Of a stretch of DNA of 64,000 nucleotides, positions 46,291-54,812 are shown one piece after another. The number at the start of each line of letters is the position of its first letter. Positions within the stretch are counted from its first letter, which is position 1. The position numbers were made by a program, and so were the translations under genes. Under the pieces are notes generated by a model. That model worked only from the letters and a program-made list of their open reading frames with translations. It was not told the DNA's origin and made no database searches. Origin of the DNA: Streptomyces sp. 135 (GTDB taxonomy: Bacteria > Actinomycetota > Actinomycetes > Streptomycetales > Streptomycetaceae); contig NZ_CP075691.1 of the NCBI RefSeq assembly GCF_020026305.1, positions 5,890,001 through 5,954,000 of the forward strand, written 5' to 3'.

Positions 46291-47502
46291 GTGAGACAGG
46301 TTGCGAGGCGCGCACGGCGCGCAGGAACCGCGCTGGCCGCGGTGGTGGCATGGGCAGGCCTGCTGGCGGGGGCAGCGGGCTGTACCGGTGGCGGACTGGA
46401 CACGGTCCTCGGCAAATCGCGCTCGCCCGCGGACGCGATCCGGGTGTCGCCCGACGACGGGAGCAAGGCGGTCAAGCCCGACGAACGGTTCGAGGTGACG
46501 GTCCCCGGCGGCCGGCTGGAGTCCGTCGAGGTGGTCCGGACGCAGGACGCGCAGAAGTTCGAGGTGCCCGGCCGCATCAGCGTGGACGGCATGACCTGGC
46601 GGCCGGTGGACAAGGGCCCGCTCGCGGTCGCCGCCACGTACGCCGTCGACGCCGTCGCCCTGGACGGCCACGGCCGCCGCTCGGCCCGGCACACCACCTT
46701 CCGCACGGCCGTCCCCGACGAGCGCTTCGTCGCCTACGTGGCGCCCGAGAACCGCTCCACGGTCGGCACCGGAATGATCATCTCCCTGGAGTTCAACGAG
46801 GAGGTCCGCAACCGCGCGGCCGTCCAGCGCGCCATCCACGTGAGCGCGCGCCCGGCCGTCGACATCCGCCCGCACTGGTTCGGCGGCACCCGCGTGGACT
46901 TCCGCCCCGAGAAGTACTGGAAACCCGGCACCAAGGTCACCGTCGCCCTGCGCCTGCGGGACGTCGAGGCCGCCCCCGGGGTCTACGGCCTCCAGGACAA
47001 GACCTTCGCGTTCACCGTCGGCCGCCACCAGCAGTCCCTGGTCGACGCCGCCGAGCACACCATGGAGGTACGCCGCGACGGCGAGCTGATCTCCACCGTG
47101 CCGATCACCGCGGGCGCTCCCAAGACCACCACGTACAACGGGAAGATGGTGGTGACGGAGATGCTGGAGGTGACCCGCATGAACAGCCGCACCGTCGGCT
47201 TCGGCGGCGAGTACGACATCCCCGACGTGCCGCACGCCATCCGCCTGACGACCTCCGGCACCTTCCTGCACGGCAACTACTGGGCGCCGGACGCCCCCGG
47301 CAGGAAGAACGTCAGCCACGGCTGCGTGGGCCTGCGCGACGTGAAGGGCGGCAGCTCCAAGACGCCCGCGGGCTGGTTCTTCGACCGCACCCTCATCGGG
47401 GACGTCGTCGAAGTGGTCAACAGCAAGGACCGGAAAGTCGCTCCCGACAACGGCCTCGGCGGCTGGAACATGGCGTGGAAGGACTGGGTGAAGTCGGGGT
47501 GA
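46291..47502 (+). CDS. L,D-transpeptidase lipoprotein (Ig-like plus YkuD domain), copy 1
   Basis: 403 residues from GTG 46291. The N-terminus is Arg-rich with a lipobox LLAGAAGC, so it is a membrane-anchored lipoprotein on the outer face. Two Ig-like repeats (about 50-250, with DIRPHWFGGTRVDFRPEKYW) precede the catalytic domain (about 250-385). The active-site region is HGNYWAPDAPGRKNVSHGCV with the conserved His and nucleophilic Cys in SHGCVGL, as in mycobacterial LdtMt2-type enzymes. It should form 3-3 cross-links in peptidoglycan. No clear ribosome site was found at the chosen GTG. The next gene is a tandem paralogue, 172 bp away. Confidence 0.9.
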   Translation: MRQVARRARRAGTALAAVVAWAGLLAGAAGCTGGGLDTVLGKSRSPADAIRVSPDDGSKAVKPDERFEVTVPGGRLESVEVVRTQDAQKFEVPGRISVDGMTWRPVDKGPLAVAATYAVDAVALDGHGRRSARHTTFRTAVPDERFVAYVAPENRSTVGTGMIISLEFNEEVRNRAAVQRAIHVSARPAVDIRPHWFGGTRVDFRPEKYWKPGTKVTVALRLRDVEAAPGVYGLQDKTFAFTVGRHQQSLVDAAEHTMEVRRDGELISTVPITAGAPKTTTYNGKMVVTEMLEVTRMNSRTVGFGGEYDIPDVPHAIRLTTSGTFLHGNYWAPDAPGRKNVSHGCVGLRDVKGGSSKTPAGWFFDRTLIGDVVEVVNSKDRKVAPDNGLGGWNMAWKDWVKSG

Positions 47503-47674
47503 GACGGCTGACCAAGATCCATCCGCACCCCACGGGCAGTTGGAACGGAACGGTGACATTGGCGGGGAGTCGCCGCCCGGATCCGTGTGGTTATCTATCG
47601 CTTGCGCGTGGCTGAAACGCGCAGGTGCACTGGGGTGCGGGCCTGGATCCAGGCCGTGCGAGGGGAGACACATC

Positions 47675-48913
47675 GTGAACGGGCGACCTATATCGGGGGC
47701 TTCGGCGGACGCGCGTGGGCGCGTGCGGCGGAGGGGCGCCAGAGGACTGACGGCAGTGCTGTCGGGAGCGGCACTGCTGGCGGTCGCGGCATGCGGGGGC
47801 GGCGGCTCGGACGCCGGGGACGACGGCAAGGACAAGGCGGACAAGAACGCGCCGTCGGCGGCCGTCGTGACGATAGCCCCCAAGGACGGCGCGGAGTCGG
47901 TGGCCACCAGCGGCGCCCTGAAGATAGCCGCCGACAAGGGCAAGCTCTCCGAGGTCAAGGTCGTGGACAGCAAGGGCAACCCGGTCCCCGGCAAGATCAC
48001 CTCGGGCGGCACCGGCTGGACCCCCGCGCACCACCTCGCGGCGGCCACGAAGTACAAGGTCCACGCGGTCGCGAAGGACTCCGAGGGCCGCGCGTCCGCC
48101 AAGGACACCACCTTCACCACGCTGACCCCGAAGAACACCTTCATCGGCCAGTTCACCCCGGAGGACGGCGCGAAGGTCGGCGTCGGAATGCCGTTCTCGG
48201 TGAACTTCACCCGGGGCATCACCGACCCGGAGGCCGTCGAGAAGGCCATCCAGATCAAGACCGAGCCGTCGGTGCCCGTCGAGGGCCACTGGTTCGGCAA
48301 CGACCGCCTCGACTTCCGCCCGGAGAAGTACTGGAAGCCCGGCACCAAGGTCACCGTCAAGCTCAACCTCGACGGCGTCGAGGGCCGCCCGGGCGTCTAC
48401 GGCAAGCAGTCCAAGACCCTGAAGTTCACCATCGGCCGCAGCCAGGTCTCCACCGTCGACGCCAAGACGCACCAGATGACGGTCGTCCGCGACGGCAAGC
48501 AGATCAAGAAGATCCCGATCACCGCGGGCGCGCCCGGCACGACCACGTACAACGGCGAGATGGTCATCAGCGAGAAGCTCCAGGTGACCCGGATGAACGG
48601 CGAGACCGTCGGCTTCGGCGGCGAGTACGACATCAAGGACGTCCCGCACGCGATGCGCCTGTCGACCTCCGGCACGTTCATCCACGGCAACTACTGGTCG
48701 GGCGGCGCCTTCGGCAACACCAACGCCAGCCACGGCTGCATAGGCCTGAGCGACGTGCGCGGCGGCTACAGCAAGAAGACGCCCGGCGGCTGGTTCTTCA
48801 ACAACTCGATGATCGGTGACGTCGTCGTCGTGAAGAACTCCGCCGACAAGAAGATCCAGCCGGACAACGGCTACAACGGCTGGAACATGCCGTGGGAGGA
48901 GTGGAAGGCGTAA
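47675..48913 (+). CDS. L,D-transpeptidase lipoprotein (Ig-like plus YkuD domain), copy 2
   Basis: 412 residues from GTG 47675 with AGGGGAG 7 nt upstream. Lipobox LLAVAAC followed by a Gly/Ser/Asp linker. Ig-like domains include KYKVHAVAKDSEGRASAKDT and VEGHWFGNDRLDFRPEKYWK. The YkuD catalytic region has TSGTFIHGNYWSGGAFGNTN and the SHGCIGLSDVRGG nucleophile motif. It is closely similar to the preceding gene over most of its length and should also make 3-3 peptidoglycan cross-links. A near-perfect hairpin terminator follows. Unequal linker and lipobox sequences suggest an old rather than recent duplication. Confidence 0.93.
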   Translation: MNGRPISGASADARGRVRRRGARGLTAVLSGAALLAVAACGGGGSDAGDDGKDKADKNAPSAAVVTIAPKDGAESVATSGALKIAADKGKLSEVKVVDSKGNPVPGKITSGGTGWTPAHHLAAATKYKVHAVAKDSEGRASAKDTTFTTLTPKNTFIGQFTPEDGAKVGVGMPFSVNFTRGITDPEAVEKAIQIKTEPSVPVEGHWFGNDRLDFRPEKYWKPGTKVTVKLNLDGVEGRPGVYGKQSKTLKFTIGRSQVSTVDAKTHQMTVVRDGKQIKKIPITAGAPGTTTYNGEMVISEKLQVTRMNGETVGFGGEYDIKDVPHAMRLSTSGTFIHGNYWSGGAFGNTNASHGCIGLSDVRGGYSKKTPGGWFFNNSMIGDVVVVKNSADKKIQPDNGYNGWNMPWEEWKA

Positions 48914-48933
48914 GCCCTCCCGGTGAGTGCCCC

Positions 48934-48974
48934 GAGGGGCCCGGTGCGCTGAGAACCAGTGCGCCGGGCCCCTC
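48934..48974 (+). terminator. Terminator after the second L,D-transpeptidase
   Basis: 17-bp near-perfect inverted repeat (48934-48950 with 48958-48974, two G-U-compatible mismatches), 7-nt loop, followed by TCCTCTT. Confidence 0.8.
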
Positions 48975-49009
48975 TCCTCTTCCGCGTTAGCCCCCGTTAA
49001 CCTGCTGGC

Positions 49010-49777
49010 ATGACCGCAACCCTCGAAGTCGCCGAAGGCGTCGGCACGATCCGACTCGACCGCCCCCCGATGAACGCCCTGGACATCGCCACCCAGGACC
49101 GCCTCAAGGAGCTCGCCGCCGAGGCCACGCGCCGCGACGACGTGCGCGCCGTGGTCATCCACGGCGGCGAGAAGGTGTTCGCGGCCGGCGCGGACATCAA
49201 GGAGATGCAGGCCATGGACCACGCGGCCATGATCGCGCGCTCCGGGGCCCTCCAGGAGTCCTTCACCGCCGTGGCCCGCATCCCCAAGCCCGTCGTCGCC
49301 GCCGTCAACGGCTACGCCCTCGGCGGCGGTTGCGAGCTGGCGCTCTGCGCGGACTTCCGCATCGCCGCGGACAACGCCAAGCTCGGCCAGCCCGAGATCC
49401 TGCTCGGCCTCATCCCCGGCGCGGGCGGCACCCAGCGCCTGGCCCGCCTGGTCGGCCCCGCCAAGGCCAAGGACCTCATCTTCACCGGGCGCCAGGTGAA
49501 GGCCCCGGAGGCGCTCGCCATCGGCCTGGTGGACCGCGTCGTGCCCGCCGCCGAGGTGTATGAGCAGGCACACGCCTGGGCCGCGCGCCTCGCCCGGGGC
49601 CCGGCCATCGCGCTGCGCGCCGCCAAGGAGTCCATCGACGCGGGCCTGGAGACGGACCTCGACACGGGGCTGGCCATCGAGCGCACGTGGTTCGCGGGCC
49701 TGTTCGCCACGGAGGACCGGGAGCGGGGCATGCGCAGCTTCGTGGAGGAGGGCCCGGGCAAGGCCAAGTTCCTCTGA
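49010..49777 (+). CDS. Enoyl-CoA hydratase/isomerase family protein
   Basis: 255 residues, crotonase fold. Landmarks: TIRLDRPPMNALDIATQDRL, FAAGADIKEMQAMDH (oxyanion-hole turn), KPVVAAVNGYALGGGCELAL with the first catalytic Glu, GQPEILLGLIPGAGGTQRLA with the second catalytic Glu, and the C-terminal ERTWFAGLFATEDRERGMRS. Both Glu residues expected for hydration of enoyl-CoA are present. It is cytosolic and acts in fatty-acid or branched-chain acyl-CoA oxidation. It is monocistronic, with a terminator before it; I see no good ribosome site. Confidence 0.92.
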   Translation: MTATLEVAEGVGTIRLDRPPMNALDIATQDRLKELAAEATRRDDVRAVVIHGGEKVFAAGADIKEMQAMDHAAMIARSGALQESFTAVARIPKPVVAAVNGYALGGGCELALCADFRIAADNAKLGQPEILLGLIPGAGGTQRLARLVGPAKAKDLIFTGRQVKAPEALAIGLVDRVVPAAEVYEQAHAWAARLARGPAIALRAAKESIDAGLETDLDTGLAIERTWFAGLFATEDRERGMRSFVEEGPGKAKFL

Positions 49778-49970
49778 ACTCACCCCATCTGCCCACCAGT
49801 TGGGCCGACGTCAGCCGGGGCCGTCCCCCGAAGGAGCGGTTTACGACCGGCTTAACGCAACCTTAAGTCTGCCCCGTGCCCGGTGCGCCGCACTTGCCCG
49901 TGAGTGGGAGGACGCCGCAGGTCAGGCTCGTTTTTTCGAGGGCTTTCTGCCACTGGCATATGCCTACCCG

Positions 49971-49999
49971 GCCCCCCGGAACGCTTGGTTCCGGGGGGC
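49971..49999 (+). terminator. Hairpin terminator in the 49778-50040 gap
   Basis: Perfect 12-bp inverted repeat (49971-49982 and 49988-49999), 5-nt loop, followed by TTATT. It lies about 195 nt after the enoyl-CoA hydratase stop, so it may end a small RNA or act as an attenuator of the next gene. The gap also contains CTCGTTTTTTCGAG (49927-49940). Confidence 0.65.
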
Positions 50000-50040
50000 T
50001 TATTCCGCCGGAAGGGCCCCGGAGGCCCCGCGGGGCGGCC

Positions 50041-50556
50041 ATGATGGGGGGCATGGCGGGGCTGGAGGGTTTCGAACGGCCGCGGCGGCACGGAAGTGCG
50101 ACCGCGGCACGCTGGTCGCCGGCGGCAGAGGACGAACACGCGCTGAAAGCGCTGGAGTTGTTCGGCAATCCGACGGAAGCGGAGGTGCGGCTGCCGTCGC
50201 GCCCGGAGTCCGCCGCCATCGCGCGCCGGCTCGCCCAGGTCGTCGTCCTGCGCACCTGGCGGCTCTCCCCGAAGCTCACCGAGGACGTCGTCCTGCTCGT
50301 CTCCGAGCTCGTCGGGAACGCCGTGCGGCACACCGGCGCCCGCGTCTTCGGCCTGCGCATGGAGAAGCGGCGCGGCTGGATCCGCGTCGAGGTCCGCGAC
50401 CCCTCGCGCGGACTGCCCTGTCTGATGCCGGTCCATGAGATGGACCTGAGCGGCCGGGGCCTCTTCCTCGTCGACAAGCTCTCCGACCGCTGGGGCGTGG
50501 ACCTGCTGCCGCGCGGCAAGACGTCCTGGTTCGAGATGCGGGTCAGCGACCGCTGA
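50041..50556 (+). CDS. RsbW-like ATP-binding (HATPase_c) regulatory protein
   Basis: 171 residues from ATG 50041 (ATG 50053 is also possible). The GHKL ATPase fold is visible: PSRPESAAIARRLAQVVVLR, the N-box LLVSELVGNAVRHTGARVFG, then VEVRDPSRGLP and the G2 motif LSGRGLFLVDKLSDRWGVDL. Streptomyces encodes dozens of such small ATP-binding proteins, related to anti-sigma factor kinases that bind a sigma factor or phosphorylate an anti-anti-sigma protein. The partner is not encoded nearby. It has terminators on both sides, so it is likely monocistronic. Confidence 0.85.
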   Translation: MMGGMAGLEGFERPRRHGSATAARWSPAAEDEHALKALELFGNPTEAEVRLPSRPESAAIARRLAQVVVLRTWRLSPKLTEDVVLLVSELVGNAVRHTGARVFGLRMEKRRGWIRVEVRDPSRGLPCLMPVHEMDLSGRGLFLVDKLSDRWGVDLLPRGKTSWFEMRVSDR

Positions 50557-50576
50557 GGGCAAGGTGCGCGGATACG

Positions 50577-50620
50577 CGAAAGCCCCCGGCGGCCGCGGTC
50601 GGGCACGGTGGGGGCTTTCG
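50577..50620 (+). terminator. Terminator after the RsbW-like gene; the 50621-50948 gap
   Basis: 11-bp perfect arms CGAAAGCCCCC (50577-50587) and GGGGGCTTTCG (50610-50620) with a 22-nt loop. The following 328-bp gap is relatively AT-rich for this genome. It has an inverted GCGCCGTGGA/TCCACGGGCGC pair near 50626-50660, but I can support no gene or riboswitch in it. Confidence 0.65.
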
Positions 50621-50948
50621 AGAAGCGCCGTGGACGTATGGGGTGTGTTCCACGGGCGCCGTGACGACCTGAGCCCGGGTCAATGGGGGTCGTGTCCCCG
50701 ACTATGGCAGACGGGCGTCACTGATCCAAAAGTACTTCTCACTACATATCCGGGCAAACCCTGACAGTTTAGAGGTGAATCCTTGGTGAGATGGGACACC
50801 TGCCTGGTAAACGCTGGTTAAGCGCTCCCTATGGCAGGCGATACGCAAGGGCTGGGGGAGCGCGCTTCACCCCTCCGGCTCTCGACCCGTAAGAGGAATG
50901 AAGCGGGCAATAACCTCCTTTCCCCGTCTTTCCCCATTAAATGGTCGC

Positions 50949-51747
50949 GTGATCGAGACCGACCGCCGCAGAGCCCTGCGCGCGGGCGCCCGCCTTGCCG
51001 CCGCGAGCGCGCTCACCGCCGGGTGCGCCGCGACCGGCGATGCCCCTGCCCGCGACCGCCCGCCCGCGTCCGGGACCCCGGCCCGTCCCCGACCAGAGCC
51101 CCCGCCCGGCCCCGGCGGCCGCCCCCGCGCCCCGCCGCTTCCCCGGCCGCCCCGTCCAGATCACCCACGGCGCCGGCACCCGGGCCGAGGTCGCGCTCAC
51201 CTTCCACGGCCACGGCGACCCCGCCATCGCGAAGGCGCTGCTCACCGAGGCGGAGAAGGCGGGCGCCCGCGTCACCGTGCTCGCCGTCGGCACCTGGCTC
51301 GACGAACACCCCGGCCTCACCCGCCGCGTCCTCGACGGCGGCCACGACCTCGGCAACCACACCCTGCGCCACCTCGACATCAACGGCATGTCCGAGGCCG
51401 ACGCCTACGCCGAGATCGCCGGCTGCGCGGACCGCCTGCGCCGCCTCACCGGCTCCATCGGCACCTGGTTCCGCCCCTCGCGCACCCGGACGGCGACCCC
51501 CCTCGTCGAACGCCTCGCCCGCCGCGCCGGCTACCCGCACGTCCTCTCGTACGACGTCGACTCCCTCGACCACACCTCACCGGGCGCCCCGGCCATCACC
51601 CGCACGATCGCCGCCGGGGTCCGCGCGGGATCCGTGGTGAGCCTCCACTTCGGGTACGCGGACACGGTCGCCGCGCTCCCCGACGTCCTGCAAGAACTGG
51701 AACGCCGCGGCCTGCGCGCGGTGACGACCACGGAGCTGCTGATCTGA
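50949..51747 (+). CDS. NodB-like polysaccharide deacetylase-fold lipoprotein, frame discontinuity in linker
   Basis: GTG 50949 opens a Tat/lipoprotein-like N-terminus (RRRALRAGARLAAASALTAG then the lipobox Cys). The NodB domain is in another frame (open from 50995 to 51747): VALTFHGHGDPAIAKALL, GHDLGNHTLRHLDINGMS, RRLTGSIGTWFRPSRTRT, LSYDVDSLDH, VVSLHFGY. The two join in a Pro-rich stretch around 51050-51150; the 799-nt span has one extra base. A caller may annotate only 50995-51747. The usual metal/catalytic TFDD motif reads TFHGHGD here, so deacetylase activity is doubtful. The stop overlaps the next ATG (TGATG), coupling it to the YncE-like lipoprotein. Confidence 0.75.
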
Positions 51748-52934
51748 TGCCCCCCACGAAACTCGACCTGACCAAGCGCACCGCCGCACTGCTCGCCACG
51801 GGCGCGGCGCTCGCCGCGCTCGCCGGCTGCGGCACCGACCAGCGGTCCGACGAGGCCCTCGGCACCAAGGGCGCCCGCGAGCCCGCCAAGCCCAAGGCGG
51901 TCCCCGGCCTGCCCGGCATGCCGCCGGTCCTCGACCCGAAGGACGCGTACGCCGCCGACCGCCCGAACGCCCTGGCGCCCGTGGCGAAGAAGTTCCTGTC
52001 GCGCGTCTACGTCCCCAACACCGAGTCCGACACCATCTCGGTCATCGACCCCAAGAAGTTCAAGGTCGTCAAGACCATCAAGGTCGGCGACCAGCCGCAG
52101 CACGTCGTCCCCTCCTGGGACATGAAGACCCTCTGGGTCAACAACGACCTCGGCGACAGCCTCACCGCCATCGACCCGGTGACCGGCAAGACCGGCCGCA
52201 CCGTCGACGTCTCCGACCCCTACAACCTCTATTTCACGCCGAACGGCAAGTACGCCGTCGTCATGGCCTCCATGGACCGCGAACTCGTCTTCCGGGACCC
52301 CAAGACCATGAACCGCGTCAAGACGGTCCCCGTCAGCTGCGCCGGCGTCAACCACGCCGACTTCTCCATGGACGGCCGCTACTTCATCGTCTCCTGCGAG
52401 TTCTCCGGCGAACTCCTCAAGGTCGACACGGAGAAGATGAAGATCGTCGGCCAGCAGAAGCTCCCCCTCAAGGGCGCCATGCCGCAGGACGTGAAGATGT
52501 CCCCCGACGGCAAGAAGTTCTACATCGCCGACATGATGGCGCACGGCATGTGGGTCCTCGACGGGAAGAAGTTCACGACGCCGAAGCTGCTGCGCACCGG
52601 CAAGGGCTGCCACGGCCTGTACGTCAGCCGCGACTCCAAGGAGATGTACATCTCCAACCGGGGCGAGGGCTCCATCTCCGTCTTCGACTTCCCGAAGAAC
52701 AGGCTCACCAAGAAGTGGAAGCTCCCGCAGGGCGGCAGTCCCGACATGGGCGGCGTCTCGGCGGACGGCAACACCCTCTGGCTCTCGGGCCGTTACGACT
52801 CCGAGGTGTACGCCATCGACACCCGCACCGGAGTCCAGCTGGCCCGCATCCCCGTGGGCAGCGGCCCGCACGGTCTGGCCGTCTATCCGCAGCCCGGCCG
52901 GTATTCACTCGGACACACCGGCATCTTCCGTTGA
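51747..52934 (+). CDS. YncE-like beta-propeller lipoprotein
   Basis: 395 residues; ATG 51747 overlaps the previous stop. Signal with lipobox AALAALAGCG, so an exported, lipid-anchored protein. Seven-blade propeller repeats follow: SRVYVPNTESDTISVIDPKK, VGDQPQHVVPSWDMKTLWVN, DSLTAIDPVTGKTGRTVDVS, HADFSMDGRYFIVSCEFSGE, GKKFYIADMMAHGMWVLDGK, NRGEGSISVFDFPKN, RYDSEVYAIDTRTGVQLARI. Function is unknown; YncE-type propellers bind DNA or proteins in vitro. Coupling to the NodB-like lipoprotein suggests a shared envelope or surface-glycan role. There is no obvious terminator; a GH25-like gene starts 95 bp on. Confidence 0.88.
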   Translation: MPPTKLDLTKRTAALLATGAALAALAGCGTDQRSDEALGTKGAREPAKPKAVPGLPGMPPVLDPKDAYAADRPNALAPVAKKFLSRVYVPNTESDTISVIDPKKFKVVKTIKVGDQPQHVVPSWDMKTLWVNNDLGDSLTAIDPVTGKTGRTVDVSDPYNLYFTPNGKYAVVMASMDRELVFRDPKTMNRVKTVPVSCAGVNHADFSMDGRYFIVSCEFSGELLKVDTEKMKIVGQQKLPLKGAMPQDVKMSPDGKKFYIADMMAHGMWVLDGKKFTTPKLLRTGKGCHGLYVSRDSKEMYISNRGEGSISVFDFPKNRLTKKWKLPQGGSPDMGGVSADGNTLWLSGRYDSEVYAIDTRTGVQLARIPVGSGPHGLAVYPQPGRYSLGHTGIFR

Positions 52935-53029
52935 CAGATTGACGGTTGACGGTTCACGGACGTCACCACCGGGCACAAAAAGGGCAGTTCACAAACCCCC
53001 CCACGGTACCGCCCCTCCCGGAGGACGCC

Positions 53030-53581
53030 ATGCTGCGTGGCATCGATGTCAGCTCCCACCAGTCGACGTTCAGCACCGACGGCCTCTCCTTCGTCATCGT
53101 CAAGGCGACGGAAGGCCGTTCGTACGTCAACCCGAAACTGACCGCCCAGACGAAACTGGCCCGCGACGGCGGCTGCGTCGTCGGCTACTACCACTTCCTG
53201 TGGCCGGGGAACATCGCGGACCAGGCCAAGTACTTCGTGAGCAAGGCCCCCGAGAAAGCCGGGGACCTGCTCGCGGTGGACTGGGAGTGGACGGGGGACC
53301 ACACGGCCGCCTCCAACGCGGAGAAGGACCGCTTCATCCGCGAGGTGAAGCGGCTGCGCCCGAATCACAGGGTCCTGCTGTACTGCAACCGCGATTTCTG
53401 GCTGAACCGGGACAGCACGTCCTACGCGGGCGACGGCCTGTGGATCGCCGACTACGTCAGCGCGGGCAAGCCCCGCATCAAGGCGAAGTGGAAGTTCCAC
53501 CAGTACACGTCCACGCCGCTGGACAAGAACGTGGCCCGCTTCGAGAGCGAGGACGCCCTGCGGGAGTGGGCCACGCCCTAG
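53030..53581 (+). CDS. GH25-like muramidase domain protein without signal peptide
   Basis: 183 residues from ATG 53030, with GGAGGA 4 nt upstream. The GH25 barrel starts at once: MLRGIDVSSHQSTFSTDGLS with the first catalytic-site Asp, VIVKATEGRSYVNPKL, GCVVGYYHFLWPGNIADQAK, and LLAVDWEWTGDHT carrying the acidic pair around the catalytic Glu. It ends at KWKFHQYTSTPLDKN, so it is a minimal domain. The family cleaves peptidoglycan, but there is no signal peptide or membrane segment. Either it is released by lysis or other routes, or it acts inside on imported or phage material. No phage genes flank it. Confidence 0.85.
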   Translation: MLRGIDVSSHQSTFSTDGLSFVIVKATEGRSYVNPKLTAQTKLARDGGCVVGYYHFLWPGNIADQAKYFVSKAPEKAGDLLAVDWEWTGDHTAASNAEKDRFIREVKRLRPNHRVLLYCNRDFWLNRDSTSYAGDGLWIADYVSAGKPRIKAKWKFHQYTSTPLDKNVARFESEDALREWATP

Positions 53582-53600
53582 CTGCCCCTGGGGAGCGGTG

Positions 53601-54260
53601 TCAGGCGAGCCACTCGGCCGTGCGCTCAGGGGAGGCCGCTTCGAGGGCCTTGCGGATCTCCTCGACGCCACCGACGTTGCCGTACACGGGAGTTCCGGGC
53701 TGCTGGCGCCAGGACTCGTCCTGGCCGCCGTTGTCGACGGCGTCGAAGCCGAGCTCGTCGAGAAGCTCGCGTACGACCTTCTTGGCGGCCTCGTCGTCAC
53801 CGGACACCGGCAGGGCGACCCGGTCGGGGGCGCCCTTGGGGCGCGGCTTGTCGAGGATGTCGGCGGCGTACGTCCCGTTGAACGCCTTGATGACGGGGTG
53901 GCCGATCTGCCGCTCCGTCCAGCGGCTCTCGGTCAGGCCCTCCTCGATCTCGGCGATCCTGCCGTCGCGCTGCTGCGGGTAGTAGTTGCCGGTGTCGATG
54001 ACGGCGACGTCGTCGGCCGCCCCGTCGAGGAAGCCCTTGGGCAGGTCGGGCACGGCCTTGAGCGGGACCGTCACGACGACGACCCGCGCGCCGCGCGCGG
54101 CCTCCTCGACCGGGACGGGCTTCGCGCCGGTCTCCTCGGCGAGGGCGGTCAGGGTGTGCGGGCCACGGGAGTTGGCGACGGAGACGTCGTGGCCGAGAGC
54201 CGTGAGGCGGCGGGTGAGGTTGCCGCCGATGTTGCCCGCGCCGATGATGCCGATCTTCAT
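53601..54260 (-). CDS. NADP-binding oxidoreductase, F420-dependent reductase-like
   Basis: 219 residues. Rossmann start MKIGIIGAGNIGGNLTRRLT, then VSVANSRGPHTL with the Arg that favours NADPH, VVVVTVPLKAVPDLPKGFLD, DDVAVIDTGNYYPQQRDGRI, KAFNGTYAADILDKP, and VSGDDEAAKKVVRELLDELG. This is the single-domain family related to NADPH:F420 oxidoreductase, many members of which have unassigned substrates. It is cytosolic. The start at 54260 lies 21 bp from a palindromic operator (ACTCAG-GCAA-CTGAGT), so it is probably controlled by a TetR/MarR-type regulator not present in the window. Confidence 0.88.
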   Translation of the reverse strand: MKIGIIGAGNIGGNLTRRLTALGHDVSVANSRGPHTLTALAEETGAKPVPVEEAARGARVVVVTVPLKAVPDLPKGFLDGAADDVAVIDTGNYYPQQRDGRIAEIEEGLTESRWTERQIGHPVIKAFNGTYAADILDKPRPKGAPDRVALPVSGDDEAAKKVVRELLDELGFDAVDNGGQDESWRQQPGTPVYGNVGGVEEIRKALEAASPERTAEWLA

Positions 54261-54280
54261 GACTGCCCCTTTGGTGTGTC

Positions 54281-54296
54281 ACTCAGGCAACTGAGT
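54281..54296. promoter_or_regulatory. Palindromic operator and flanking repeats before the F420-reductase-like gene
   Basis: ACTCAG-GCAA-CTGAGT (54281-54296) is a perfect 6-bp inverted repeat just upstream of the start at 54260. Next to it CACTGTCGTG occurs at 54298-54307 and 54325-54334 (27-bp period). Confidence 0.5.
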
Positions 54297-54323
54297 CACT
54301 GTCGTGGATGAATCGCGGATGGA

Positions 54324-54812
54324 TCACTGTCGTGGGTGGATCGCTGTCGTAACGGAGGTAACCTCCGGATCCGGCGGGCTATTCCGGACCGCGTGTCGCC
54401 GGGTGAGCCCCGTACGCAGCGCGAGGAACAGCAGCAGGCCGAACGGCGAGAGCAGGATCGTCAGGACGAGCAGCGGCCCGGTCACCACCGGATGCGCGCC
54501 GAGCCTGCGCGACTCGCGGTACATCCACTGCCCGAGCAGCAGGTCCCAGGCGATGACCTGCGCCCAGATCGCCCCGGCCCCGTTGGCCCGCGCCGTCAGC
54601 TCGCGGAAGCCGTCGAGGTCGGGGCTGCTGACGGCGGACCACAGCTCGGGTATGACCGGGAGCGCCATGGCGAGGTAGACGACGAGGATCGGGACGACGG
54701 TCAGGGGCGACGCGGCCAGGCGGGCGGTCGGGCCCCAGCCGGGCGCGAAGACCATGAGCAGCCAGACCGGGGCGGCCAGCCAGAACGACAACTCGAAGAG
54801 GAATCCGGTCAT
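54324..54812 (-). CDS. ABA4-like (DUF4281) integral membrane protein
   Basis: 162 residues with four hydrophobic segments: ELSFWLAAPVWLLMVFAP, PLTVVPILVVYLAMALPVIP, AQVIAWDLLLGQWMYRES and VTGPLLVLTILLSPFGLLLF. The IAWDLLLGQWMYRESRRLG motif is the hallmark of the ABA4-like family named after plant ABA DEFICIENT 4, needed for neoxanthin synthesis; bacterial members have no assigned role. Its ATG overlaps the stop of the upstream membrane gene (ATGA), so the two are co-translated and controlled from the MerR-linked operator at 55892-55935. A short charged tail ends the protein. Confidence 0.85.
   Translation of the reverse strand: MTGFLFELSFWLAAPVWLLMVFAPGWGPTARLAASPLTVVPILVVYLAMALPVIPELWSAVSSPDLDGFRELTARANGAGAIWAQVIAWDLLLGQWMYRESRRLGAHPVVTGPLLVLTILLSPFGLLLFLALRTGLTRRHAVRNSPPDPEVTSVTTAIHPRQ

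Noticed and set aside
50740..50860. Possible cyclic-di-AMP (ydaO-type) riboswitch before cell-envelope genes, prompted by GAGGTGAATCC near 50771
   Set aside because: Only one short element matches my memory of the motif; the conserved helices and the downstream CAGCTAACCTGG-like element are absent.
53030..53581. Prophage endolysin
   Set aside because: A GH25 domain without signal fits an endolysin, but no holin, tail, portal or integrase genes lie nearby.
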